From: Euclidia mi
Lineage: Eukaryota > Arthropoda > Insecta > Lepidoptera > Erebidae
Reading direction: 5' to 3'
DNA length: 64,000 nucleotides
NCBI GenBank assembly: GCA_944739405.2
Contig: OX123200.2
Span: forward strand, 9,750,761-9,814,760
Shown here: positions 45,265 through 57,982 of the stretch, in pieces
Layout of the letters: each line of letters opens with the position of its first letter
Position numbering within the stretch: the first letter of the stretch is position 1
Translations under genes and position numbers: made by a program
The notes under the pieces: model-generated
Database searches by the model: none
The model's input: the letters and a program-made list of their open reading frames with translations, nothing else
What the model was told of the DNA's origin: nothing

Positions 45265-45705
45265 TATTTAATACAAAGGATTCATTATTAACTGTATGGA
45301 ACAACTATTTGTGTACCTATCTCGTACCTCCGTTCGTATATACCGTTGGTACAAATTATTTTCGGGTCAGTGCTTTTTAATGGCATATCTTACTTTTTGC
45401 CAAATTGCATGTTTGTAGGACAATGATAATTAGGTTCACTACATATTCATTTCAAAATAAATATGCGTTACAATCTTCTATGAGACTTTATTTTTATTGA
45501 GTTGAGGCAGAAGCTTAATATTTAAACAATTCTAAGAGTCCATAGATCTAATTCAGCTAAACGGTGATTTTAACTCGATATTTCTACGCGTTGTCCGTTA
45601 TTTAAAGGTTCTTGACAGTTATCCCAGTGCTTATATCTTGAGTTCCATAAACTTTTTCTGGCATAGAACCTTCACAGATGATGAAAATTAAATCATGTGC
45701 ATTTG

Positions 45706-45743
45706 TGTTACCATATTTTACTAACACTAGTAAAATATGGTAA
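45706..45743. repeat. Hairpin GTTACCATATTTTACT/AGTAAAATATGGTAAC
   Basis: Perfect 16-bp arms with a 6-nt loop. Positions 45265-45705 hold nothing else recognised. Confidence 0.7.
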
Positions 45744-45764
45744 CCGTATTCAAAATTGGTGCAT

Positions 45765-45960
45765 AGGGTTCCCACCAAGAACTTAGGGTCCCAAGCCAAC
45801 CTCACCTGCAAGTGGTGCACCTGCCGATCAACGGACGAGGCTCTGGCAAACAAAATATCCCGATAAGCGGCAATAGGCTCGTGGGATCAAAACACTGGCG
45901 AAAAGTGGGCGTTTAATATGCCTCTGCCTACCCCTTCGGGGAAACAGGTGTGAGTACAGG
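45765..45960 (+). mobile_element. SINE-A variant, plus-strand copy
   Basis: Same composition as 32015-32215 in the opposite orientation (ACCTGCAAGTGGTGCACCTG, ATCAAAACACTGGCGAAAAG, CTACCCCTTCGGGGAAACAG). Confidence 0.6.
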
Positions 45961-46784
45961 TATGTATTCAAAATTCAGCACCAGCTGACAACTACCGCAT
46001 GTCGGGTTTAATACGTCGTTACATCATGTTGGTATCTAGAAAGCGCGGGAAAGTACATAAAGTGGTTATTGGTCATACGAACTGACAGCAAAATCGTCTT
46101 GACCCACTAAACGTCAGGCAAACGCGCTTTTTATTAGATTGTCTCTTCTCTACCTATGCATATGTAAGCTTCTTTTTTTAAGTACTCTTTGCGCTCGAGC
46201 TATTTTCACTTGCCTTCTGTATATCATCGAAAATAATAAAGAAAGTAAAACAATTAACATGTCTAGTCGATTTGAACGCTCCCGCGTCGCGTTGCGCTAT
46301 AAGTGATGTTTTGACTATGGCCTGTTTTGACCCATCGTATGGATCGTAAAAATGAACTCTAAAAGCTGCCTTAATCAAATTGTATTATAAATTTGTGATA
46401 GTGTATCAACAGAAAACCCCAGATAATATTCTCGATATCAGATTCAAACCCAGGATTTCACTATATGGACGAACAATACGTCCCAAAAAATATCGTATTG
46501 TTATTATGCGACAAAATTAGGCAACACATTCCGTGCAACCATCTATGGATTATAATGTTAGCTGTATATTGTTGCATATGAACGAGCTCACAACACAATA
46601 GATTCGTGACGACGTAGTCTTTCATCCATTGCGCCATTCGGCAGTCAAATTTATTCTAATAGCGCCTAATGTATTTAATGTAGAGAACATTCAGCTGACG
46701 TGCTGTATGATGGTAAACAATCGTTATAAACATTCAACACAAGGTGTTGAATGACACGCGAATTTAAATATCATCATCATAATC

Positions 46785-47005
46785 CTTCTAGCGTTATCCA
46801 AGTTGCAGCCAAATTCCGCGAAAAACCTTCGCCTTAAATTCCGCGGTTCTTTTCTAGTTTAACTAGATATAACATAACATAACTTCACGCCTTTTATTCC
46901 CGAAGGGGTAGGCAGAGGTGTATTACACACACACTTCGCCAGTTATGTTTCGGTCCCAATGTAATAGGGGGCGAGCCTATTGCCATGTACCGGGCACATT
47001 ATTAA
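46785..47005 (-). repeat. SINE fragments (SINE-C tail, then SINE-A body)
   Basis: 46785-46860 reads CATCATAATCCTTCTAGCGT, the reverse of the SINE-C tail. 46875-47005 is a reverse SINE-A body (CGAAGGGGTAGGCAGAGGTG, GGCGAGCCTATTGCC). Both lack heads. Positions 45961-46784 hold nothing recognised. Confidence 0.55.
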
Positions 47006-47029
47006 GCGAGCGACAATTAACATTATTAA

Positions 47030-47108
47030 CCTCTTGTATGCCGGAATGCCAGACACAATTAAAAAGCTATTGTGTCTCGCGTAGATCTGCGTTCCGGCAT
47101 ACAAGGGG
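47030..47108. mobile_element. 79-bp piggyBac-type MITE
   Basis: TTAA (47026-47029 and 47109-47112) flanks inverted termini CCTCTTGTATGCCGGAATGC and GCGTTCCGGCATACAAGGGG, with an inner ACACAAT/ATTGTGT pair. The whole element folds as one hairpin. Confidence 0.72.
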
Positions 47109-47129
47109 TTAATACACAAATAACTTCGA

Positions 47130-47305
47130 AAAGTCAGAGGTGTGTGCCCGGGTTACTTGGGGATCGAACCCGAGACCATGGTCTCGGCAGTCCGTTACGT
47201 ACACCTCTGGGATATCGCCGCTAGGTTTAATTAGATTGGACAGAATTTTAGCATTTCCACAGAGCGACTACTGTCTGACATTTGTAACCCAATATGACAG
47301 CGGTA
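47130..47305 (-). repeat. SINE-C copy, reverse, diverged
   Basis: On the minus strand: a B-box-like GGGTTCGATCCCC near 47165, then GTCGCTCTGTGGAAATGCTA, matching the SINE-C body. The tail is missing. Positions 47306-48847 hold nothing recognised. Confidence 0.45.
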
Positions 47306-48847
47306 TTGTATGATCTAGTTAGATAAACATTGTACAAAAATAGGTATCAGGATCTGTGTAAATCTGACTCTTATAAAAAGGGCGTCTATCATTGCTGTAA
47401 CTAAAATGGATGTCAGCCTTTTCAGTTAGAGAACTAGGCTCTAAGTATCTGATTGGAATACGTAGAGCTACCAACTTGGATTCACTAAGCAAAATCCTGA
47501 ATTGCCGAGGACTTTTGAAATATCCAGTCTGTGGACATATAAACAACATCACATGGAAAACAATTTGTGCAATACTTCAAGTATTATATGTGTGAGATCC
47601 ACACAATCTGGTCATCACATTCTATGGGAGTGTAGTCTTTGACAAATCGAACGTAATATCTTGCTTAACGATCGACTTCTGGAGTAAGTAGTGTACTATA
47701 CGGATCTTGTGGCAAGTAGGACGAATTTCATTGCGTTTAGGCATTTCTGCCATACATATTACTGGAAACAGGTATAGTTCACAATTTAGGCCCCATTAAT
47801 GCTCATGTCCGTGGTGCTTATCTTTTCTCATCATTATATCTCTTCGTTACTTGTCTCCCGCTTTGACAAGGAGGGAAGAGGATTGTTTATTTTGCAACTC
47901 CTCTAATATACTTCTGATAAAGTTCGTTGCGGGTTCCAAGACAGTTTAACTTTCCCCGGGACTTCACGAATGTCAAAACTCGTTGTCATCAATTGTCACT
48001 GCTGCTGAACCTGGCTACACAGATGACACAATAGCGGGAATAAGGGTGGGACTAGTCCCAAAAAAATGTGTGAGATCCAATTTCTGAACGTTCAATTCCG
48101 TTTCACAGCTAATCCTCTAGTAGTAATAAACCATGAGGTCATAGCCAACCTTCTGTGTAGAGAAACTTTTAAAAAAATGCTCACGTGTAGTAGGACCTTA
48201 AAATTCTTTAACCATAATCGATGAACTTCTCTTTTATATAGTCTCCAACGAAAATACAAGGGCAAATAGGTACTAAAACTTCGAGGATAGAGCAATGGCA
48301 TTGACTAGAACAGTCTAGACTCCAGACAAATTTATTTAAATAAAGCTATCTACGTTATAAATTAAATGAATGTTGTCGGAATGTCCGTATTTGTTAGGAA
48401 CTGACCGTGTAAAAATAACAGGAACTTGTAAACAATTGATTTTTGTAATGGCCGTTCAATGCCTCTATTTGTAAATATGCAGTCCATGTTTTTGTTCTGT
48501 TGATTGTCAATTTGTTTAACATTGACATTATTTACTTGCTATTTATATAAATTGTGTGTTTGTGTATTTTTGTATGTCATCGTCTTAGCGCTATCCCGGC
48601 TGTATCGAAGACTTTGACTTGAAACTAACCGGACATGACGATACTAGTTTTTTCACAGAGCTACTGCCGTCTTTCCTCTGAAACTCAAATATCATTCCAT
48701 GACCACGAATTTATAATATTCTTCGGCTAATTTGGTAAAATAGGATTTAAAATATATTTGTAACTACCTAGTATGAAAATACTTTTACAAACCGTTTGAC
48801 AGACCAACTCCAAAGCGTCGTCCTTGCAATCTATGACTAGCGGCCAT

Positions 48848-48970
48848 TTTCAATATTCGATCCATACATGGATTTTGAGATTCGGGATTCGTGTTTGACA
48901 TATTTTGTATGTAGCTTATGTCAAAAACGAACCTAAAATCTATAGATCGAATATTGAATTCCGTAGTAAG
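48848..48970. mobile_element. Palindromic MITE (TCAATATTCGATC family)
   Basis: The arms TTTCAATATTCGATCCATAC and GATAGATCGAATATTGAA-type sequences are inverted and meet around TTTGACATATTTTGTATG. Partial copies lie at 40351-40430 and 41262-41356. Confidence 0.6.
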
Positions 48971-49246
48971 TACCTCCATCACATGTAAAACCTTGCATCC
49001 AAAAATCACTAGTATACCTTGACACGCGAGGTGTTTAAATATCAAATAATTTTTACTTCCTCTTTAAGTTGGTGTACAGAAATTGCACTCAACTTTGACG
49101 CGTAAGATCAGGGTCAATAAAGATTAAAAAAAAAAAAAAAAAAGATCAGGGTCAGAGTAAAGCGTGACGAGACGACACTTTTTGCTTGCGGTCGATTTTG
49201 AAGTCTCGGATTCGACATCCGGGTCGGGCAAATAGGTATATATATA

Positions 49247-49453
49247 CTAGTCGACGCCAGCGGCTTCGCACGCACATATTTTCGAATTTCCCGTTTTGCC
49301 CGATACCGTGGGAATTTCGGGAAATCCCGTCTTAGTGCACCCCTACGGTCCCCAAGGAACATACATGCTAAATTTCAGCTTTTTGCGCCGAGTAGTTTCG
49401 GCTGTAGCTTGTCTGTCAGTCAGTAGGTAACGCAAGGATTTTATATATTAAGA
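49247..49453 (-). mobile_element. Short Helitron, second family, copy 3
   Basis: CTAG at 49247-49250 (next base T on minus) and 5' TCTTAATATATAAAATCC ending at 49453 (preceding A). A poly-A run and a duplicated AAAGATCAGGGTCA lie just upstream at 49109-49157. Positions 49454-50353 hold nothing recognised. Confidence 0.8.
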
Positions 49454-50353
49454 TTAATATTTTGGTTTGGAGTTTTTGAATGACAAAACAGGCAGTCACC
49501 AGCCTCCGAACCATCTCTACATACTAAAATCACATCGTACTTAATTAATAAAGCAGAGCTTGTATCTACTACTATGTAAAAAAACAAAAAAATACTTTGT
49601 GTCTGTCTCGTGTATTTTCAAATATGCGTAGTTTATAATGTAAATAGAAGTCAGAATTGCAAATAAAATAGGTTCACGCAGGCAGAGCATTTAGACAGAT
49701 CTGTCAGACATCCAGCGGGTGCAACGACTACACAGCCTACTAGACACCTAATGCTTTCATTTCTACAAACAAAAAAATCTGTCAAAGCGGTGAGGTATGC
49801 GGGGCAAGGGGGGAGGGGCTACAAAAATGCATTCTAATTGGCCGGTTCAAATTTGCGGAACGTCATAATTCATATCTAGTGTTGGGATTGGTCTTATAAA
49901 AGACGTATAAGTCTAATGTGTTGTATGAAAGTGTTCGCCTTACGTGTGCCGCCTAGTAGGTTGGGTTGTCGTTGAGCGGGTGAAACGTTATAGGATTGCA
50001 TTATATTTCGGCCATGACCACATCTTATCAGCTGCTAATTGGCATCCATCACAAATGAAAACGATCCTACTTAGCTGAACATTACGAGGTGTCAGAATTT
50101 GATCCATGCCACCACTGTATCTATTCACTTCATCTTTCTTATCTAAACACTACTGTAGCACCACGCTGGTAGCTCGTGACTACCTTCGTTTTCTATACAC
50201 AGAATCAACACCTTTTGCTGTATAACTAACATTAAAATGAAAGTTACGGTTCAATTGCTAAGTTGTGATTACTTTCGTTTCCAGGGAAGTACTTAATAGT
50301 ACTTTTTAAATACATTTGGTAATAGATAGGTATCACTTTTTTCCTTGCGGTAA

Positions 50354-51754
50354 TCTATACTAATATAATAAAGCGGAAGAGTTTGTTTGTTTGTTTGTTT
50401 GTTTGAACGCGCTAATCTCAGGAACTACCGGTCGGATCTGAAAAATTCTTTTTGTATACGATAGCCCAGTTATTCCGGAAGGCTATAGGCTATATAACAT
50501 AACGCTTCGACCCTTTGGGGCCGGGCAAAAGGCTAAAAAGGCTAAAACATAATGTCGGCTAATCTCAGGAACTAGCAGTCGGATTTTAAAAATTGTTATT
50601 GCCTATGATAGCCCAATTATTCCGAAAGGCTATAGGCTATATAAAATTACGCCACAACTTTTAGGGGTCAGACAAAAATAATAAAATGGTCAAACGAGAA
50701 GGGGGAGGGTTGGGTCAAAGGCTAAACGAATAGGATACAATCGACATGGGAATCATTTTCGAGATTTTCGGGACGCTGAATAATAATATGAAATTTATTT
50801 TGTGATCCAAGATGGCGGACGGGAAATCAAAGATGGCGGATGAGAAAATTTTAAATATGAATATGGGTATCGTCTTCGATATTTTAAAGGGTGGAGAATC
50901 CAAATACAACATCTATTTCGTGATCAAAGATGGCGGATGGGCAATCAAAGATTGTGAATGGGAAAATTTAAAAAATCCCAATATTGGTATCGTCTCCGAT
51001 GTTTAAAGGGATGGGGAATCCAAATACAACATCTATTTCGTGATTCAAGATGGCGGATGTGAAGTCAAAAATGGCGGATGGGAAAAATTAAAAAATCAAT
51101 ATGGGTATCGTCTCTAATGATTTAAGGGATGTTGAATCCAAATACAACATCTATTTCGTGATCAAAGATGGCGGATAGGAAATCAAAGATGGCGGACGGG
51201 ATTTTTTTTAAAGTCGATATGGGTATCGTCTCCGATATTTTAAGCAATGGGAAATTCAAAAACACCATCTTTTTCGTGATCAAAGATGGCGGATGTGATT
51301 TTTTTTTAGAAATCAATATGGGTATCGTCTCCGATGTTTGAAGGGATGGGGAATCCAAATACAACATCTATTTCGTGATTCAAGATGGCGGATGGAAAAT
51401 GAAAGATGGCGGATGGGAAAAAATTTAAAAATCAATATGGGTATCGTCTCTGATGATTTAAGGGATGGTGAATCCAAATAAAACATCTATTTCGTGATCA
51501 AAAATGGCGGATAGGAAATTAAAGATGGCGGACGGGATTTTTTTTAAAGTCGATATGGGTATCGTCTCCGATATTTTAAGGAATGGGCAATTAAATATGA
51601 TATAAAAATCTATGTTTGATTTGCATCATTTATAGAACCTGAAATGATAAGAGATTAAACGCTAAGTCAGTGGTAACTTTAGAAAAGGGGCTTGGAAAAA
51701 AGGGAATTCAATAAAAACTTAAAAAGGCGATACGGAGTTCGCTGGGTCAGCTAG
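50354..51754 (+). mobile_element. Non-autonomous Helitron with minisatellite, copy C (complete, largest)
   Basis: Begins TCTATACTAATATAATAAAG after an A (50353) and ends GTTCGCTGGGTCAGCTAG before a T (51755). A GCGA...TCGC stem precedes the end. Positions 50740-51600 are the minisatellite: twelve ATGGCGG motifs, most as AAGATGGCGGA, in pairs about 20 bp apart within units of about 119 bp. No helicase ORF; the short ORFs read through the repeat. At 1,401 bp it has more repeat units than copy B. Confidence 0.9.
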
Positions 51755-52488
51755 TAATATTATAAAGCATCTTCCGGACCAAGCAAGCTTTTTTTAGGAT
51801 ATAAATCTTTTGAATAAGCAAATAATATCTCGGTAAATAAAAATCCTTCTAAAAAAATTATAAGTACTATCAAACTTATAATACATCTTCTGCCAGTCAA
51901 TGTTACTCTGTTTCAAGAGTAGACTATGTGTACTGCCTTGGAGCAGGCAGAAAATGTGAGGGTGACTTTCCCCTACAGGCGTTCGGGGCCTACCAACTAA
52001 AACAACCCCGGAGTGCACGGACGTTCCGTACCAATGGACCAAGTAAACTACGGTTATTATATTATAGCCACGATCCCGTTGGGTTTAGTGGCTCTGGTAT
52101 ATTAATGGCTAGAGAGCCATGTAAAGGAAAAAGGCGCGCAATGAGCATCTTCCTTAATCAATTTTTATTTTTCTTACATGACGTTTTTCCAGTGTGTGAT
52201 TCCATTTCTTATTTACCTAGTTTTCACCAGTGTTTATGTAATCAGCTTAATCGTACTTTAATCGCACGTTGTGAAACGTCGGAAGTAGTCGGAACGTAAT
52301 ATAATGTTAGTTCTTGTCAAGTTAAAAGTGGTTAGTACATGATCGATGTAACAATAGTGACCTTAATTGTGCTAGTAGCGATAGGAATAAGGGTCAGGGT
52401 CATGTACAAGTGATCTAGGTGCATTTCCATTTGTTCCACTGCTTAGGTCTATTGTCGGTTGCGGCTCGTCGCTTCAATTTATGAAAAA
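51755..52488. other. Intronic stretch with an unrecognised 51.93-52.30 kb segment
   Basis: Mostly unremarkable. At 51928-52299 a 123-codon plus-strand ORF (MYCLGAGRKCEGDFPLQAFG) has mixed composition and no domain I recognise. It may be part of an unknown repeat. Confidence 0.3.
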
Positions 52489-52677
52489 CTAGATGTGCCC
52501 GCTGCTACTGCTCAGGTCCAGTGGCTCATAGCGTGATGTTATATAGCCTTTAGCCTTCCTCGATAAATGATCTATCTAACACTGAAAGAATTTTTCAATT
52601 CGGACTGGTAGTTCCTGAGATTAGCGCGTTCAGCCAAACAAACAAACAAACTCTTCAGCTTTATATATTAGTCTTAG
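52489..52677 (-). mobile_element. Short Helitron, copy 3
   Basis: CTAG at 52489-52492 and a 5' end at about 52677 (TCTAAGACTAATATATAAAG). The body is as in 21386-21590. Confidence 0.68.
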
Positions 52678-55600
52678 ATTAGATTGTAATACGATGTTCC
52701 TATGTAATATGGAGGAAACATATACATTAGTGTCAAAAGAAGATAATATGACATGTATGAGTTTCTTGTCAGCTTTTCCCAACAGAAGCCGGGTCCTGGA
52801 GTAGTGGAAGGGTCCGAAGCGTAAAAAAATGTTTCCGTAAGTACTTAAAATTTTACACCAAATAAAGAATAAAATTTATTTCGGTCTTTCCGTGACCAAC
52901 ATTCGTGAAAAGCGACCAAAATGACGAGTAATACTGGAGACTGTTATTCTAAAGCTTGCGGTTAATATGCATTAACTGTACCTGATCTAGAACTTCGTGA
53001 ATAGGAATTTAATTCCAATTATTGTATATAGTTAAAATATAATATCTCAAAAAAAGATTGTTAAAAAACTTGATAAGAAATTTCAAAAAAGTATTTGAAT
53101 ATAATTTTACGTTTTGAATAGATTTTAACTATCATAGTATACAAGACGAATTTAATAAGTTATAGTAAAATATTAGTCAGTTGTAGCTCAAGTTACGGCT
53201 GGGTCACCTATAAACAAAGAAACAAACAAAGTTCTTCAGGTTCACACTGTTAGTATACATCAAATCAAAGGTTACAGGCTGTATGATAGACATCAATTTG
53301 ATAATGTTAGACCACAAATTGGCGTGCGGCAACAATTTATCAAAATTGTGTGCTGTTTATACATTGTGCTGAGAAAATCATGTGTCGTAACATCTAGTTG
53401 TACGGACAGTCACAATGTTTTATACCTCAGTAGTCGTTTTTGTGCCACAGTCATAGAGTCACCTTGAATAACGTTTATGAAAGTAAACATCAGAGGGCCT
53501 ATTATCTTAACTATATTTGTTCGAAATGCAGTTTCGATCATTAGATCGAATCTGCACTGACATTAGTCAGGGCCATACTTATGTCATAAACGGTATTCTC
53601 CTAAATTAACTGATATGTGAATGATATCGCGACTCGATTGTAAATTGAGATGTGCTGACGCAAATTTTAGCAACAAATGTCGAATGGAAACACCATCTCT
53701 GAAAGAAGTTTTAAAACTAATGTAAATCTCGGTACTTATTGTAATGAAACCTAAAGATTTAGCCATGGAGCTCCCGAATACTCCATTTAAACTAACACAG
53801 GCTCACAAAAACTGTTCTCAGAAAATAAATTTGAATCCGGTGACCCGTTGTTCGTTTGTCTTTATATACAATAAAACATCAAATTGGTGTTTTTAATTTG
53901 CTAACTACATTGCGTCTCTCCCATCCCGCTATAATGATTATTCCAGGAAAGATGTGTACCTCCTACATATAATCACCAAAGTAATTATGTGCGAATTCCG
54001 TAACCGTTACCAGTTCTGTAAACAAGGGGCCATTGTCCTTTTACGAGATAATCGTATCGTGCTGTGTTCTGCTGTAAATCTCATTAAAACAGCTAGCCAA
54101 TCGGCCAATCAATCTTTTTGTTAACGTATTAACGATTCTATTATTCTGACGACCTTATCATTAGATCAGACAGAAGATTATGCCATGATACTGGTATCAT
54201 GGCATGATTTTCTATAACAAGATTTATAATCTTGGTTGCAATTAATTTTTAGGTTCTTATTTATAATTTTTATTGCTCATTTATTTCGTGTGTAATCTGT
54301 AAATGTGATTTTCATAAACGTCACCGTTGTAAATCACTTTGATTAAGTGATTTACAACAATAGGTAATCCTTTTTCTTTTGATTTATGTGTGTTGAAATC
54401 TTCCTCTCCGTCTCTCTTGCTCTCGTAGTTAAGATACACAGGAAGAACGTTCGTCTCTCTTGCTCTCGTAGAGACAGCTTGGGTCACAGAAAGTTTGTCT
54501 TCAGAGCGCCCATAGGAAATGCGCCTCTATGTAAATATATGAGCTCTTTGCCGTAACCTTGTAAGAACGCGCCAAAATAGTCATTGTCAAGGCAACATTT
54601 TGGCGCCCGACCTTGTGCGTGTTCTCAATTCGAATTTGAAACACTTCCTCGATAATGGAGCAGAAATCAAAGATTTTGAATTGAATCGAGGTCGAGGTTT
54701 ATCTATAATAGTCATGTTGGTGTACCTATCATAGATATTGTGTCGTGTCAAACGTAATGCTCGGTCTGAATGTAGATGTGGAGAGCAAAATCTATTCAAC
54801 TCTTTTCTAACTGGCAATTGTTTTAACCTTTTTTTATTCTTTTTGTGATCGATTGCAGTCTTGCAAATCTTGGGGCGAGCTATGTCCGGGTTTCTAAAAC
54901 ATTAAGATATGTAGAGCATTGCGTACTCCAGGGGGCAGACCCCAGTCATCTCTCTCACGATAGTATAATGTAGTTAAATGAACTTCTTTTTAGAGGTCAT
55001 GAACCAAGACTTAAGCTTACCACCTTATTGCTCACCGGCTCCTCAACCATCGACATATTTATGAAAACCATTGGACCTATATTTAAATACTGCCCAAAGT
55101 CTTCATTTTATGTATTCTATTTTTGTTTAACAATGATTCTAATTTTGAAATCATATCATTTATGTGCAGTGTGCATAGACAAGGCCGCCTCGTATCATCA
55201 AAGTAAGCTTGCTATAAACACACGCTTCTTCTGTTTTACACACGTGCGCTTCTATTAATACCTATCTTGAGTGTTCTGTAGTGTTCGTAGCAAATACATA
55301 GATTGTTCCGTAGAATAAATTATAATAAAGTATTCTGGTGTTTAATGGCGTTCGTGTATAGCTGGTCTAGGGTCAGGTGACTCCGTTAATGTCATGGGGT
55401 ACGAAAATGTTCTTGAAAAGGGTAATGGACTCGAGTCTTAATGCGTAAAGGTGTTTTTCAAATAATATCAAACATGGCCGATTTGTACACATACTGATAT
55501 TTATATAACGGGTCACCATCGCGTAATTTTTCGAAAATAAGCGTGAATTCAACTTCTTAAACCATTCTACTTGCTCTGGCATTGCTGCATGATTTACAGC

Positions 55601-55989
55601 ATTTATGATCGCGTGATGATACTGGAGGACAAGAATGATGTCTATTGACCTTGATCAAATAGATGAAATCTCATGAGGTGACACATTTCAAATTTATTTT
55701 CTCACCGGGATCTATTTTAGCGCAAGATTGACGTATTTAAAAACTGTGCCATCTGTTTGATCAATACATACTCGTTTTATTTTTAGTAAGAAATACTAAT
55801 ATAACTAAGTATGTTAAATGTCTCGGTGCACTGATAATGTTACAAACACAAGTAACATCTTCTTGTGATTTTTTTCTAGGAAACAGACTTATCATTGATG
55901 AATTGCTAATCCTGCAGATTATTGACGCACGCCAGCGCAGTGGTGTAATTAAAGATGATTATTGGAATGAGCATAGTGGAGATAGATAG
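52678..55989. other. Repeat-poor part of LPCAT intron 2
   Basis: 3.3 kb with no recognised exon or transposon. Two hairpins are visible: TGCCATGATAC/GTATCATGGCA (about 54181-54205) and GTTGTAAATCACTT/AAGTGATTTACAAC (about 54327-54359). A short duplication CGTCTCTCTTGCTCTCGTAG occurs twice (54410 and 54452). Confidence 0.5.
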
Positions 55990-56305
55990 CCTAGTAAAGA
56001 ACCAACAGGATGCCATGCAGAGGGTATATCGGGTTCGAATCCACGGCTCGCACCAATGACTTTTCGGGGTGTTATCGCTTGCCCTGTGCCTCAGAGAGCA
56101 CGTTAAGCTGTCGGTCCCGGCTGTTATGAAGACCAGTACCTATGAGTAAATTGACACTAGTCTAAACCATGGAATATCGCTATCCCTTTGGGTTGCGGAG
56201 GTCAGACAGGCAGCCGCTCTGTGGAAAAGCTAATATTCAGTCAAATCCGGTTAGACTAGAAATTGGACCCTGGGTTCAGACTGTAGTAACTCTAGGAGGA
56301 TAATG
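55990..56305 (+). mobile_element. SINE, family C, copy 2 (with tRNA-like head end)
   Basis: Includes a B-box-like CGGGTTCGAATCC near 56029, then the shared body (CAGAGAGCACGTTAAGCTGT, AACCATGGAATATCGCTATC, GAAAAGCTAATATTCAGTCA). The end TAGTAACTCTAGGAGGATAA is again like the LINE tail. A fragment of the 58880 repeat follows at 56350-56430. Confidence 0.65.
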
Positions 56306-56430
56306 ATTGGAAAGAGTATAATCTTTTCAATAAGCTGATACTTACTTCTTCTTTTGGTGTGAGTGTGTGGCCAGCTTTGGTGTCGTAGAGACCGACGATA
56401 GAAGGCTTCCGTCACTTGGCCGTGGGAGTA

Positions 56431-57540
56431 AGAGTAACCGACATTCACCCATTTTGCTCGTTTGTAAATTGTGGTCGGAAGATGGTACGGAGGGCGGTGG
56501 GCGCGAGCTCGCCGGACTTTTTAGATTTTTTATGTCTACTGAATACTAATAATTATTAATCTCAAATTCGCAATAGCGCTAGATGGATGATATGACTACC
56601 TTGTACCCGCGCTATCCGAGTTCTCCAAATAAATGAAAATACTAAAATAATAAAACATCTGAATAATTAAGTATTTATTGTATTAATTCACTCTCACGTT
56701 TACGAACCGGTTAGTCCGTTAGACAACCGGTTAAACCACCTAAATATATGTCACAAATATGGACGTCACATACTTATTTAAATAATAAATAACACAAGAA
56801 ACGGTAAATCAAAAACAATTTATCATTTTTACATAGCAATGATTTACATATAAAATACTTCATTCATTACTATGTAAGTGGACAAGAGCTCTTCAAGATC
56901 TTCACAATACAGATAATTCATCATATTTTCGGTTCCGAATACCTTGTCAATGTGAGTCAGTACTTTCGTTTTTTGTTTTGGATTCCATTCGGAGCGCGCG
57001 TATGCGCTGTGTACGGTTTTTTCTAGGGTTGCCCCTGCTGTTATATAGAGTTGTACCGATTTGTGAATTTTTACGGTTTTTATATAGCGGTTTATGTGTT
57101 TGATTGTGTTCGTTGAGCGTTTGTGATTTTAAAAGTAGGCGTTAGACTATTGTAATTTTATTGTGGTTATTTCTTTACTATTGTTGGTGTTAGAATTTGA
57201 TGTCCCATTGTATAAACCTTGATGATGACTAAATAACAAAATTTGCGCTTCATAAACTTATATTATTATACATTAAAAGGAGCATTTTAAAATTATTTTT
57301 GCATAAAATATTTAATTTGTATTGTTCTTATTTTTTTATTCGCTCATATCATTATATGTTTCTTTCGTATTAAATTCCGACTTTTGTAAGTTTAGCGCAA
57401 AATATTTCTCAAGGTCGTTAATAGACAGACGACAGAATAAAACAACATTAAACAAATTTGCCGAAGACTGTGTAAAGTGGAGGAAGTATAATTGTATAGC
57501 AGACCGTCGAATCTGGACTTCAAGGCGAGGATTGTGGATT
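56431..57540. other. LPCAT intron 2, nothing recognised
   Basis: AT-rich sequence with no exon, paired ends or SINE head recognised. Confidence 0.45.
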
Positions 57541-57637
57541 GCAACCGGGACAGGGCTAAGATGGTAACCTACCTAGCAATCTATCATGTCATGATATATT
57601 GCTAGGTAGGTTACCATCTTAGCCCTGTCCCGGTTGC
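57541..57637. repeat. Perfect 40-bp-arm hairpin
   Basis: Arms 57541-57580 and 57598-57637 are exact complements (they begin GCAACCGGGACAGGGCTAAG). Most of the 17-nt loop also pairs (TATCAT/ATGATA). Arm identity is complete, so the structure is recent or maintained. No flanking duplication was identified. Confidence 0.85.
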
Positions 57638-57982
57638 GAGCCACGATCGGATAATCGGATGCATATTTACCTAAAGTTGAGGTGTTGGCTATTATGGAAT
57701 GCACTTTTGAATCGAAAAATCCCGGGATTACGGAATCGACAAATTTCATTTTTTATTATAGAATCAAATCGGGTGTAGGTAAATTTACGTCTTATTTTAA
57801 CTTTTTTACCAAAAAACAGCTCTAAAATAATAAAATCTTCTTAATTTTCTTCAATTTTCAAAACATTTATCTAAAACGAATAATAAATAAGAATTACAAA
57901 GAAAAACCATTCAATCTCTTAATAATTATTAACTAAGTTACAACAGCACCCACTGCCTACCATTCCTCTTACACTCAACACT

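Noticed and set aside
50740..51600. CRISPR-like array of regularly spaced motifs
   Set aside because: The repeats lie in a eukaryotic Helitron, the spacers are themselves repeated, and no cas genes exist. It is a minisatellite.
51928..52299. 123-codon ORF as a protein gene
   Set aside because: It has no recognisable domain, signal or splice support and lies between two Helitrons in an intron.
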